Assembly: GCA_028870815.1 (NCBI GenBank)
Contig: JAGWOU010000071.1
Location: 1-7,589, forward strand
DNA from: Rhodospirillales bacterium
GTDB taxonomy: Bacteria; Pseudomonadota; Alphaproteobacteria; Acetobacterales; Acetobacteraceae
Direction: 5' to 3'
Length of the DNA stretch: 7,589 nt
In this document: positions 1-5,873 of the stretch, in pieces
Layout: each line of letters begins with the position of its first letter
How positions within the stretch are numbered: position 1 is the first letter of the stretch
The notes under the pieces: generated by a model
The model's input: only the letters and a program-made list of their open reading frames with translations
The model's database searches: none
What the model was told of the DNA's origin: nothing
Translations under genes and position numbers: made by a program

Positions 1-212
1 GGGTGAACTGCATTTCTCCGGGCTGGATCGATACCGGGCATTATTCCATCCGCCCGGAGGACCACGCCCAGCACCCGGCCGGACGGGTGGGAAAAACCCA
101 GGATATCGCGGAGCTGGCTGCCTTCCTGCTCAGCCCGAAGGCCGGGTTCATCACCGGTGCGGAAATGATCGCGGACGGCGGCATGACCAGGAAGATGATC
201 TATGAGGAGTGA
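1..212 (+). CDS. SDR-family oxidoreductase, C-terminal part (5' end outside window)
   Basis: This is the last ~70 residues of a classical short-chain dehydrogenase/reductase (NAD(P)-dependent oxidoreductase with a Rossmann fold, cytosolic). The visible part begins with VNCISPGWIDT, the segment that follows the catalytic YxxxK helix in SDRs and contains the PG motif near the cofactor nicotinamide. Next comes a variable substrate loop (GHYSIRPEDHAQHPAGRVG), then DIAELAAFLLSPKAGFITGAEMIADGG, the standard C-terminal SDR helix and strand. The end, GGMTRKMIYEE, is common in one SDR subgroup. The Rossmann glycine motif and the catalytic Ser/Tyr/Lys lie upstream of the window, so substrate and completeness cannot be judged. 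GTG at position 3 is an internal valine codon, not a start, since the reading frame is open to the window edge. The stop TGA is at 210-212. The gene ends 72 bases before the padR start and may belong to a different transcription unit. Confidence 0.9.
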   Translation, partial: VNCISPGWIDTGHYSIRPEDHAQHPAGRVGKTQDIAELAAFLLSPKAGFITGAEMIADGGMTRKMIYEE

Positions 213-220
213 TTTGGCGC

Positions 221-249
221 TTGTAAATCGACTGCATTTAGATATATCT
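221..249 (+). promoter_or_regulatory. Possible sigma-70-type promoter for the padR-DUF2218 unit
   Basis: A TTGTAA box (221-226, 4 of 6 bases of the -35 consensus) is followed after 16 bases by TATATC (243-248, 4 of 6 bases of the -10 consensus). The second TATATC (253-258) is an alternative -10. Both -10 candidates lie inside the inverted repeat at 236-263, an arrangement suited to repression. This is a pattern match only; no start site can be fixed from sequence. Confidence 0.35.
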
Positions 250-263
250 ATTTATATCTAAAT
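236..263. promoter_or_regulatory. Perfect 11-bp inverted repeat, probable operator of the PadR regulator
   Basis: The left arm ATTTAGATATA (236-246) and right arm TATATCTAAAT (253-263) are exact reverse complements separated by six bases (TCTATT). Nested in the left half is a perfect 12-base palindrome, TAGATATATCTA (239-250). The element is strongly AT-rich in otherwise GC-rich DNA. It sits 21 bases before the regulator's ATG, where a self-acting repressor would bind. PadR proteins bind as dimers to inverted repeats and are commonly autoregulated; that this one binds here is inferred. It is unlikely to be a terminator for the upstream gene because the stem is almost pure A/T and no T-run follows. 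Confidence 0.6.
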
Positions 264-270
264 TCAAGCG

Positions 271-276
271 AAAGGA
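271..276 (+). promoter_or_regulatory. Ribosome binding site that sets the padR start at 285
   Basis: AAAGGA lies 8 bases before ATG 285. An in-frame TTG at 279 is only 2 bases from it, too close to be used, so the ATG is taken as the start. Confidence 0.65.
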
Positions 277-284
277 ATTTGCCC

Positions 285-833
285 ATGCGGCCCAACCATT
301 TTTTTGAGGTGATGGAGGCGTTACGCCACCGGCGCCGGTTCATGCATCACGAGCATCGCCATGGCCGCCACGGCCCCGGCGGTCGCCACCGCCTGCTTGA
401 GCATGGCGATTTACGGGTGCTCGTTCTGCATCTCATCAATGAGGCGCCGCGCCATGGCTACGAGCTGATCAAGGCCATCGAAGACCTGACCGGCGGCGCC
501 TACGCGCCCAGCCCCGGCGTGATCTACCCAACCCTGACCATGCTGGAGGAACTTGGCCATGTGACCGCCGAAACCGAAGGCGCGAAGCGGCTGTTCAGCA
601 TCACCCCCGCCGGCGTGCAGACGCTGGAAGCCTCAGGCGCGGCGGTGCAGGCGATGCTGGCGCGGCTTTCATCCGGCCCCGGACGCGACGCCGTGATGCC
701 GGTGCGCCGGGCGATGGAGAACCTGAAAACAGCCCTGCGCATGAAGCTGGGCGGCCGCGCGGCCGACCCCGAAGCGATGCGCAAGGCCACTGACATGATC
801 GACGAACTCGTCCGCAAGATCGAGGCGCTTTGA
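285..833 (+). CDS. yqjI: PadR-family metal-responsive transcriptional regulator, YqjI-like
   Basis: This is a 182-residue DNA-binding repressor of the PadR family. Residues 1-40 are rich in histidine and arginine: nine His (5, 15, 21, 22, 24, 26, 29, 35, 40), with HHEHRHGRH at 21-29. That resembles the metal-binding tail of E. coli YqjI but lacks its cysteines. The winged-helix core runs from about 40 to 112 (GDLRVLVLHLI, HGYELIKAIEDLTGG, PSPGVIYPTLTMLEELG, then the wing KRLFSITPAG). This core closely follows YqjI as I remember it. The C-terminal helical part (about 135-182, RRAMENLKTALRMK and MIDELVRKIEAL) is the expected dimerisation region. E. coli YqjI represses the ferric reductase gene yqjH and is relieved by nickel or affected by iron; by analogy this protein probably senses Ni or Fe. 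An inverted repeat lies directly upstream, suggesting autoregulation. The DUF2218 gene follows 38 bases after the stop and is probably co-transcribed. No yqjH is visible nearby. The symbol is by similarity. Confidence 0.88.
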   Translation: MRPNHFFEVMEALRHRRRFMHHEHRHGRHGPGGRHRLLEHGDLRVLVLHLINEAPRHGYELIKAIEDLTGGAYAPSPGVIYPTLTMLEELGHVTAETEGAKRLFSITPAGVQTLEASGAAVQAMLARLSSGPGRDAVMPVRRAMENLKTALRMKLGGRAADPEAMRKATDMIDELVRKIEAL

Positions 834-855
834 ATAAGCGGTCTTGCCCAGCCCC

Positions 856-862
856 GAAAGGA
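856..862 (+). promoter_or_regulatory. Ribosome binding site for the DUF2218 gene (supports GTG start at 872)
   Basis: GAAAGGA is followed 9 bases later by GTG 872. This favours the GTG over an in-frame TTG at 830 that overlaps the padR stop codon and has no such site. The conserved part of DUF2218 also begins just after the GTG. Confidence 0.6.
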
Positions 863-871
863 ACCCGGAAC

Positions 872-1153
872 GTGAATGCCACGGCCATTATCCCCACCGC
901 CAGCGCCAGACGCTATCTCGGCCAGTTCGTGAGCCATTTCGCCCATAAGCTGCCGGCGATCCGCGAGCCTGACAACAGCCAGGGCGAAGTGAGCTTCACC
1001 ACCGGCCTCTGCACCATGGATGCGGATGCGCAGAAACTGTCGATCATTCTGAACGCCGCGGATGAGGCGGAGCTAACCCGGTTGAAGAACATCGTGGACC
1101 GGCATCTGCTGCGCTTCGCCTTCCGGGAGGAATTGCAGATCGCGTGGCTATGA
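872..1153 (+). CDS. DUF2218 domain protein, standalone
   Basis: This is a 93-residue soluble protein made of essentially one DUF2218 domain. Visible family features, in order, are an N-terminal ARRYLGQFVSHFAHKLP segment with the conserved HFxHK histidines, the strand GEVSFTTGLCTMDAD, the hydrophobic KLSIILNA strand, a charged helix (DEAELTRLKNIVDRHL), and the closing RFAFREELQIAW typical of the family. The molecular function is unknown. From memory, DUF2218 is also found joined to or beside siderophore-interacting FAD/NAD(P)H ferric reductases (the YqjH/ViuB type). That fits its place here behind a YqjI-like regulator and suggests a role in iron or nickel handling; this is inference. The start is GTG 872, chosen from the Shine-Dalgarno site at 856-862. 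The gene ends only 12 bases from the convergent lpxL-type gene, and no terminator hairpin is visible between them. Confidence 0.85.
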   Translation: MNATAIIPTASARRYLGQFVSHFAHKLPAIREPDNSQGEVSFTTGLCTMDADAQKLSIILNAADEAELTRLKNIVDRHLLRFAFREELQIAWL

Positions 1154-1165
1154 ACCGGACTGCGG

Positions 1166-2071
1166 CTAAACCGTGCCTTTCGGCCAGCGCCGGTGCAGCC
1201 ACAGCCAGTCGCCGGGCGCTTCTCTCACCCAGCCTTCCACGATGCGGTTGACCTCGGCGGTGAGCGCCAGCGTATCCGTGCTTTCAGGCAGTGGAAGCGG
1301 TGGTTCGCAAACCACATGCAGCCGCGCCGGGCCAAGGCGCTTCACGTGAATGGGAAACACCGGGCAGCGCAGCCGCAGGGCGAAGCTGGCCAGCGCATCC
1401 ATGGTCATGGCGGGTTTGCCGAAGAAAGCCACAGCCAGGCCGGTGTCCAGTTTCTGATCCACCAGAAACCCCAACGCCCCGCCATTGCGCACATGCGCAT
1501 AGGCCCCACGCGCGCCGGCCGCGCCCTTGGCGAACATCTGCACCGGGCTGTCATACCCATCCCGCCGGAGCCGGGCGAGCATCTCGTCCACCAGCTTGTT
1601 GGAGGGGGCGCGGTACATGAAGCCGAAATTCACGTTCTTCGTGGCGGCGATTAACGGCATTACCTCCCAATTGGCGGTATGACCGGTGAAGAACAGCGCG
1701 GGCTGGCCCGGCACCAGATGCGGCGCCACATGCTCGTCCCAGCCTTCCAGCACATAGCCTGGCTTCACGCTTCCTTTGGGAACCTCCCGGAGCGCCCGCA
1801 GGCAAACAAGTTCGGAGATGGTCTGGCCTAGGTTGCACCAGACCTGACGGAGAATCAGTCTCCGTGCCTCGGGCGAAAGCTCGGGCATGGCGAGGCGTAA
1901 ATTAGCATCCCCCACCTTGCGCGTGACCGGCAGAAACGGGCCAATAAACCCCGCCACCGCGCCGCCCAGCCGCGACGCGGTTTCAGGCGGCAGCATAGCG
2001 AGTAGGCGGATCAACCCGCGCACCAGCCGCGCCTCGGCGCGGTGGGCAAAACTGGGTGCAGGCGCGCTCAT
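1166..2071 (-). CDS. lpxL: Lipid A biosynthesis late acyltransferase (LpxL/HtrB family)
   Basis: This is a 301-residue inner-membrane enzyme that transfers an acyl chain from acyl-ACP onto a hydroxyacyl chain of the lipid A precursor, normally after Kdo addition. The catalytic HX4E motif is seen as HTANWE (His131, Glu136) in the usual context FFTGHTANWEVMPL, matching the family HxGNWE. Other family features are an N-terminal hydrophobic segment (about 13-50), the segment ANLRLAMPELSPEARRLILRQVWCNLG (about 56-82), GALGFLVDQ in the middle, and PVFPIHVKRLG toward the end. The length matches the family (about 300). Its ATG overlaps the lpxK stop by four bases (ATGA, 2068-2071) with no obvious Shine-Dalgarno site, so translation probably depends on coupling to lpxK. 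It is the last gene of the operon. Whether it acts as LpxL, LpxM or another chain-specific member cannot be told from sequence. Confidence 0.9.
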   Translation of the reverse strand: MSAPAPSFAHRAEARLVRGLIRLLAMLPPETASRLGGAVAGFIGPFLPVTRKVGDANLRLAMPELSPEARRLILRQVWCNLGQTISELVCLRALREVPKGSVKPGYVLEGWDEHVAPHLVPGQPALFFTGHTANWEVMPLIAATKNVNFGFMYRAPSNKLVDEMLARLRRDGYDSPVQMFAKGAAGARGAYAHVRNGGALGFLVDQKLDTGLAVAFFGKPAMTMDALASFALRLRCPVFPIHVKRLGPARLHVVCEPPLPLPESTDTLALTAEVNRIVEGWVREAPGDWLWLHRRWPKGTV

Positions 2072-3012
2072 GCGTTCAGCAGCAAATCCAGCGCGGCCTC
2101 ATCCTCCCACGCCAAACGCGCCCGCACCACCAGGCAGGCAGCCCGCAAGGCCGCCGGCAGCTTCACGAAATCCTTGGCGGTGGTCACAAGCTTGGCGCCG
2201 GTGTCGGCGGCTTCGGCCAGCAAGGCCTTGGCCTCCTTCGCGGCATAAACATGATGGTCGGGATAGGCGTGGCTGTTCACAAGCTCCGCGCCCAGAGAAA
2301 GCACGGAGCGGAAGAATTTTTCCGGCCGGCCGATGCCCGCGAAGGCGATTACCGGGCGGCGGCCCAGAGGCTCCACGCAATCGGGCATCATGCTGGCACG
2401 CAGAACCGGCATGGAAGGCGGCAGCTGTGCCAATGCGCCGGTCTCGTCATCGCCCACCAGAACCGCCGCGTGGCAGCGCCACGCAGCACTCTGCACGGGC
2501 TCGCGCAGGGGGCCGGCGGGCAGCAGCAACCCATTGCCAAAACCATAGCCGCCGTCGATCACCAGCAGCGAAAGATCCTTGCGCAGCGCCGGGTTTTGCA
2601 AACCATCATCCATGACGATGGCGGTGGCCCCCTCCGCCAATGCCAGCCTGCCGCCCGCCGCGCGGTCCTCGGCTTTTATGGTTGGTGCAAGTTCGGCCAG
2701 AAGCAACGCCTCGTCGCCCACCTCAGCGGCGGTGTGCAGGCCCCGCTCCACCAGCAGCGGGCCGCGCAAGGCGCCGCCATAGCCGCGCGTTAACGCAAAC
2801 GGGCGGCCGGGCAGCCGGGTTAAAATATCCAGCGCCACAACCGTTTTGCCGGAACCGCCAACGCCCACATTGCCGACGCATATGGTTTTGATGCCGATGG
2901 AAATCCCCGCGCGGCGCACCCGGCTCGCGGTCGCAATTCGGGTGATAAGCCCGAAGGGCCGTAGAAGCTGCGCGGCGGGTCCGCGGCGGGTCCAGAATTC
3001 CGGGGCGATCAT
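2068..3012 (-). CDS. lpxK: Tetraacyldisaccharide 4'-kinase
   Basis: This is a 314-residue membrane-associated kinase that uses ATP to phosphorylate the 4' position of the tetraacyl disaccharide 1-phosphate, giving lipid IVA. The Walker A loop is GNVGVGGSGKT (residues 47-57, Lys56/Thr57). Further signature segments are TRGYGG (75-80), VGDEALLLA (98-106), the DDGLQ motif (135-139), LLPAGPLREP (163-172), FAGIGRPEKFF (224-234), HAYPDHH (248-254) and VTTAKDFVKL (276-285). All are characteristic of LpxK, and the length is normal. The N-terminal residues (about 1-25) are hydrophobic and probably anchor the protein at the inner membrane. The ATG overlaps the waaA stop by four bases (ATGA at 3009-3012), with AAGG six bases upstream. 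The stop overlaps the following lpxL-type start in the same way. No key motif is missing. Confidence 0.96.
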   Translation of the reverse strand: MIAPEFWTRRGPAAQLLRPFGLITRIATASRVRRAGISIGIKTICVGNVGVGGSGKTVVALDILTRLPGRPFALTRGYGGALRGPLLVERGLHTAAEVGDEALLLAELAPTIKAEDRAAGGRLALAEGATAIVMDDGLQNPALRKDLSLLVIDGGYGFGNGLLLPAGPLREPVQSAAWRCHAAVLVGDDETGALAQLPPSMPVLRASMMPDCVEPLGRRPVIAFAGIGRPEKFFRSVLSLGAELVNSHAYPDHHVYAAKEAKALLAEAADTGAKLVTTAKDFVKLPAALRAACLVVRARLAWEDEAALDLLLNA

Positions 3013-4241
3013 GGCACGCCTTGCAAGATGGCGTGTGAAAGCCGTTCAGGCAATCGTTCTGTGTCCATAAAAGCCGCCGCGGCGCGCGCACCGGCCGCTT
3101 GGGCGGCGTGCGGATCGGCCAGCCAGCCTTGCACGGCGGCGGCAAGTGATGGTGCGTCCGCAACCTCCAGCAGCGCCTCGGCAGCACGCAGCCGCGCTGC
3201 GCTCTCTTCAAAATTCTCCAGATGCGGCCCGCAAATAACCGGACGGTCCAGTATGGCGGGCTCTACGATGTTGTGGCCGCCGAACCCCACCAGCGAATTG
3301 CCGATAAAGGCGAACGGCGCGAGGCGGAAGAACAGCCCCAGCTCACCCAGAGTATCCGCCACGTAAACTTGCCCCGGCGCTGGCATCTGCCCCAAGGCGC
3401 GGCGAGGTGCTGCAGCGCAGAGGGCCGCCACCTCAGCGCCACGCTCAGGGTGGCGGGGAACCAGAAGCGTCACCAGCGCGGGGAACTCTGCCAGCAAGGC
3501 CTGATGCGCGGCGAACACCAATTCCTCCTCGCCCGGGTGGGTGCTGGCCGCCAGCCAGACCGGACCGGGAAGTGCTGCCCGCAACGCCGCTAATTCCACT
3601 TCATCGCAGGGCAAGGGGGCCGCGTGAAATTTCAGATTGCCCCATTCCAGCACATTGGCGGCACCCAGCGCCCGGAAATTCGCGGCGTCTCCGGCCGATT
3701 GCGCATGAATGGCGGCAAAACCGCCTAACAGCTTGTGCGCGGTGGCGGGGGCGCGCCGCCAATTGGCCGTGGAGGCGGCGGAAATCCGGCCATTGATGAG
3801 AAAACGCCTGATCCCGCGCGCATCGCATGCCGTCAGGAGGTTCGGCCAGATCTCGCTTTCCAGGAACACCGCCGTATCTGGCCGCCAATGGTCCAGAAAG
3901 CGCGCCACCCAGCCCGGCACGTCCAGCGGCACGAACTGATGTACCACGTTCTCCGGCAGCCGCTCCGCCGCCAGCCTGGCGGAGGTGACGGTGCCGGTGG
4001 TGAGCAGCACCGGCCCCGCCGCCGCGAGCAGGCGGATGACCGGCAGGGCGGAGACCGTTTCCCCCACGCTGGCCGCATGCACCCAAATGAGCCGCCCCGG
4101 CGGGCGCGGTAAGGAGGCAATACCCTCGCGTTCCGGCAGACGCGCTTCAATCTCCTTGCCCCGTGCCGCCCGGCGCCGCAGCATCCGGCGCAGCGCCGGT
4201 GCCGCCAGACGCGTGGCCCCAGCATAGACGCCAAGGATCAT
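3009..4241 (-). CDS. waaA: 3-deoxy-D-manno-octulosonic acid (Kdo) transferase
   Basis: This is a 410-residue GT30 glycosyltransferase that moves Kdo from CMP-Kdo onto lipid IVA at the cytoplasmic face of the inner membrane. Family signatures in order are WVHAASVGE (53-61, with Glu61 the expected general base), TTGTVTSA (81-88), ESEIWPN (128-134), NGRIS (150-154), GNLKF (201-205), ASTHPGEEE (232-240) and VPRHPER (261-267). The acceptor/nucleotide site GFGGHNIVEPA lies at 319-329. The start at 4241 (MILGVYAGATRL) is chosen because it overlaps the upstream DUF374 stop in the same ATGA pattern seen at the next two junctions. The frame stays open upstream to 4340, but that extension would lie wholly inside the neighbouring gene and is compositionally odd. 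The protein lacks the kinase-type region of other Kdo-modifying enzymes. Whether it adds one, two or more Kdo residues cannot be read from sequence. Confidence 0.95.
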   Translation of the reverse strand: MILGVYAGATRLAAPALRRMLRRRAARGKEIEARLPEREGIASLPRPPGRLIWVHAASVGETVSALPVIRLLAAAGPVLLTTGTVTSARLAAERLPENVVHQFVPLDVPGWVARFLDHWRPDTAVFLESEIWPNLLTACDARGIRRFLINGRISAASTANWRRAPATAHKLLGGFAAIHAQSAGDAANFRALGAANVLEWGNLKFHAAPLPCDEVELAALRAALPGPVWLAASTHPGEEELVFAAHQALLAEFPALVTLLVPRHPERGAEVAALCAAAPRRALGQMPAPGQVYVADTLGELGLFFRLAPFAFIGNSLVGFGGHNIVEPAILDRPVICGPHLENFEESAARLRAAEALLEVADAPSLAAAVQGWLADPHAAQAAGARAAAAFMDTERLPERLSHAILQGVP

Positions 4242-4948
4242 GACACCACCGCCCGTGCGTGCGCCTCGTTCAACGCCGCCTCGATCTCCGGCAGGGCAGC
4301 GCGCCAGCCTTCCCGCGGCACATGGATCGGCGCGCCGCATACTAAAACCAGCCGCCCGAAGGGCAGCGGGATGCGCATGCCGTCCCAGCTATTTTTCAGC
4401 GCGATGAACCGGCTCGTCGCCGCGCCGCAAGGCAGAACCACGGCACCGCTCAACCCCGCCAGCGCCGCCACGCCGGGTGCCGCGCACCGCGCGGGGCCGC
4501 GTGGTCCATCAGGCGTCAACACCACGTTGCTGCCAGAGTTGATCAGCCGCACCAGCTCATGCAGCCCGGCCGCGCCGCCATTGGAACTGGAACCGGAAAC
4601 CAGGCCCAGGCCGAAAACGCGCATGATGTTGCCGATGAGCTGACCATCCCGGTGGCGGCTGGCCAGCACCACGGCGGGGCGTTGAATGCCAGCCTTTCGC
4701 GCCTCGCGCCACAGCCCCGGCATGGTGGGCAGCATTTCGTGCCAGAACGCCGCGATAACCGGCTTGTTGTTTTCCACCAGGGCAGACAAATTCTCCCGCC
4801 CCTCGACCCTGAGCCCGAACTGTAGCCGCAACGCGGCGCGGATATACCAGGCCAGAAGCCGGGCCAGAGCTGCCTGCGCGGGCTTTGATTTCAGGACGCT
4901 TTTCACCCCGCCGCCGGTAGCATCAACCGCCGGCACTTGCCAGCGCAT
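4238..4948 (-). CDS. DUF374 lysophospholipid acyltransferase family protein
   Basis: This is a 236-residue membrane-associated member of the DUF374 branch of the PlsC-like acyltransferase superfamily, which joins acyl chains to lipid acceptors; the acceptor of this branch is not established. Landmarks are a hydrophobic N-terminal segment (about 25-45), AAFWHEMLP with the putative catalytic His70/Glu71 pair, ASRHRDGQLI (96-105), GSSSNGGAAGL (119-129) and VLTPDGPRGP (143-152). All of these are recognisable DUF374 blocks. One block departs from the usual RGSSSRGG: Ser118 and Asn123 stand where arginines are usual. The start at 4948 is chosen because AAGGGG (4954-4959) precedes it by five bases and it falls just after the yihY stop. 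The frame remains open further upstream to 5011, inside yihY. The stop overlaps the waaA start by four bases, which places this protein in lipid A-Kdo assembly by context. Confidence 0.88.
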   Translation of the reverse strand: MRWQVPAVDATGGGVKSVLKSKPAQAALARLLAWYIRAALRLQFGLRVEGRENLSALVENNKPVIAAFWHEMLPTMPGLWREARKAGIQRPAVVLASRHRDGQLIGNIMRVFGLGLVSGSSSNGGAAGLHELVRLINSGSNVVLTPDGPRGPARCAAPGVAALAGLSGAVVLPCGAATSRFIALKNSWDGMRIPLPFGRLVLVCGAPIHVPREGWRAALPEIEAALNEAHARAVVS

Positions 4949-4951
4949 CCG

Positions 4952-4959
4952 CCCCCCTT
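4952..4959 (-). promoter_or_regulatory. Ribosome binding site for the DUF374 gene (sets start at 4948)
   Basis: On the - strand, AAGGGGGG precedes ATG 4948, inside the 13-base gap after the yihY stop. It supports this start over the upstream in-frame ATG at 5011. Confidence 0.55.
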
Positions 4960-4961
4960 GC

Positions 4962-5873
4962 CTAATGACTTGGCGGCGGTGCTGGCTGTTCCGCGCTGCG
5001 GCTTGCCGCACCCTTTAACGATGGCCGCTTGCGCCACTCCCGGTCTATCGCGGCGTTCATCTCCGCGCCGAACAGCACTACATAGGCGGAAATGTAGAAC
5101 CACATCATCAGGCCGATAAGTGTTGCCAGCGGGCCGTAAGTGGCGCTGTAAGCCGCGAATTTACCAACATAGAGCCCAAACGCCCAGCTTGCCGCCAGCC
5201 AGGCGATTGTGGCGATGGTGGCCCCCGGCGCGTAGAAAATACGGCCTTTGCCGGCGGGGCCGAAACGGTAGAGCAGCCCCAGCGCGATGATGACAAACCC
5301 AACCATGGAAATGAAGCTGACCAGCGTCACCAGGAACTTCATGCTCGCCGGCAGGCCGAGAAACGCCAATGCGATCGGCACGAACACCAGAAACCCAATG
5401 GCCAGAACCGTGCCGAGTACGGCGATGAAGGTCATGCTGAGGGCCACGGCGTAGAACCGGATCATCCCCCGCGTTTCCTTCTCCTGGTAGGCCAGGGTAA
5501 GCGCGTTGATGACAGAGCGCGTGCCGGTGGAGGACGACCACAGAGAGATTAAAAGCGAAACGGCGAAAGACACGCCAAGACCCTTGGCCGGCGCACTCAC
5601 GATATCCTGTATCCGCTGGGAGATGAGGCTGTACACATCGGGCGGCATGAAGCTTTGCAGGTAATGCAGCTGCGGCTGCACCGTGTCTGGGTTGAAGACC
5701 AACCCGTACAGCGAAATGAGCATGGTGATGGCGGGAAACAGCGCCAGCGTGGCATAAAAGGCGCAGCCCGCCGCAACCAGGGAAACGCGCTGGCTGGCGG
5801 TGGCACGAGCGCCGGAGACCACTGCGCGCCTCAGCACGGGCCAATGCTGACGCTTGAGGATTTCCTTGATCAT
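4962..5873 (-). CDS. YihY/BrkB-family inner-membrane protein
   Basis: This is a 303-residue polytopic membrane protein. About six hydrophobic segments are visible, at roughly 31-59, 100-116, 138-170, 180-203, 214-236 and 248-272. Family signatures are AAGCAFYATLALFPAI (34-49), the W-S-S-S-T-G stretch (112-117), and the closing block YGPLATLIGLMMWFYISAYVV followed by LFGAEMNA (246-274). A basic, proline-rich tail follows (277-303). The family was once mislabelled ribonuclease BN; nothing here resembles a nuclease. It has been linked to serum resistance (BrkB) and to membrane transport, but the exact function is unsettled. ATG 5873 is the only ATG before an upstream in-frame stop, yet it lacks a good Shine-Dalgarno site. 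The DUF374 gene starts 13 bases after the stop, so YihY is probably co-expressed with the lipid A genes. The preceding hydrolase gene ends 54 bases upstream, and the AT-rich gap may hold a promoter, though none is convincing. Confidence 0.9.
   Translation of the reverse strand: MIKEILKRQHWPVLRRAVVSGARATASQRVSLVAAGCAFYATLALFPAITMLISLYGLVFNPDTVQPQLHYLQSFMPPDVYSLISQRIQDIVSAPAKGLGVSFAVSLLISLWSSSTGTRSVINALTLAYQEKETRGMIRFYAVALSMTFIAVLGTVLAIGFLVFVPIALAFLGLPASMKFLVTLVSFISMVGFVIIALGLLYRFGPAGKGRIFYAPGATIATIAWLAASWAFGLYVGKFAAYSATYGPLATLIGLMMWFYISAYVVLFGAEMNAAIDREWRKRPSLKGAASRSAEQPAPPPSH

Noticed and set aside
211..229. GATTT...AAATC inverted repeat just after the SDR stop, as a terminator
   Set aside because: Only a 5-bp, A/T-rich stem with a 9-base loop and no T-run; too weak to support a terminator.
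279..284. TTG at 279 as start of the PadR gene
   Set aside because: It is only 2 bases after the AAAGGA ribosome site, while ATG 285 has normal spacing.
830..871. TTG at 830 as start of the DUF2218 gene, overlapping the padR stop
   Set aside because: No ribosome site in front, and the added residues are not DUF2218-like; GTG 872 has a good site.
524..946. Long open frames on the - strand across the PadR gene (to 946 and 897)
   Set aside because: Shadow frames of GC-rich coding DNA; no recognisable domains, and the + strand frame encodes a clear PadR protein.
1193..1654. 153-residue open frame on the + strand inside the lpxL-type gene
   Set aside because: Antisense shadow; low-complexity Arg/His/Gly/Pro-rich product without domains.
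1887..2793. Long + strand frames (about 240 residues) antisense to lpxL/lpxK
   Set aside because: Composition rich in Arg, Pro, Ala and Gln, typical of reverse-frame translation of GC-rich genes; LpxK and LpxL motifs on the - strand are unmistakable.
4242..4340. N-terminal extension of WaaA (start at 4340)
   Set aside because: It lies inside the DUF374 coding region, looks like frame-shifted translation of it, and breaks the repeated ATGA overlap pattern.
4949..5011. N-terminal extension of the DUF374 protein (start at 5011)
   Set aside because: It would overlap yihY by 50 bases, and ATG 4948 has a close AAGGGG ribosome site.
4962..5873. Annotation of the YihY-like protein as ribonuclease BN
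   Set aside because: A historical mislabel of this family; the sequence is a polytopic membrane protein with no nuclease motif.
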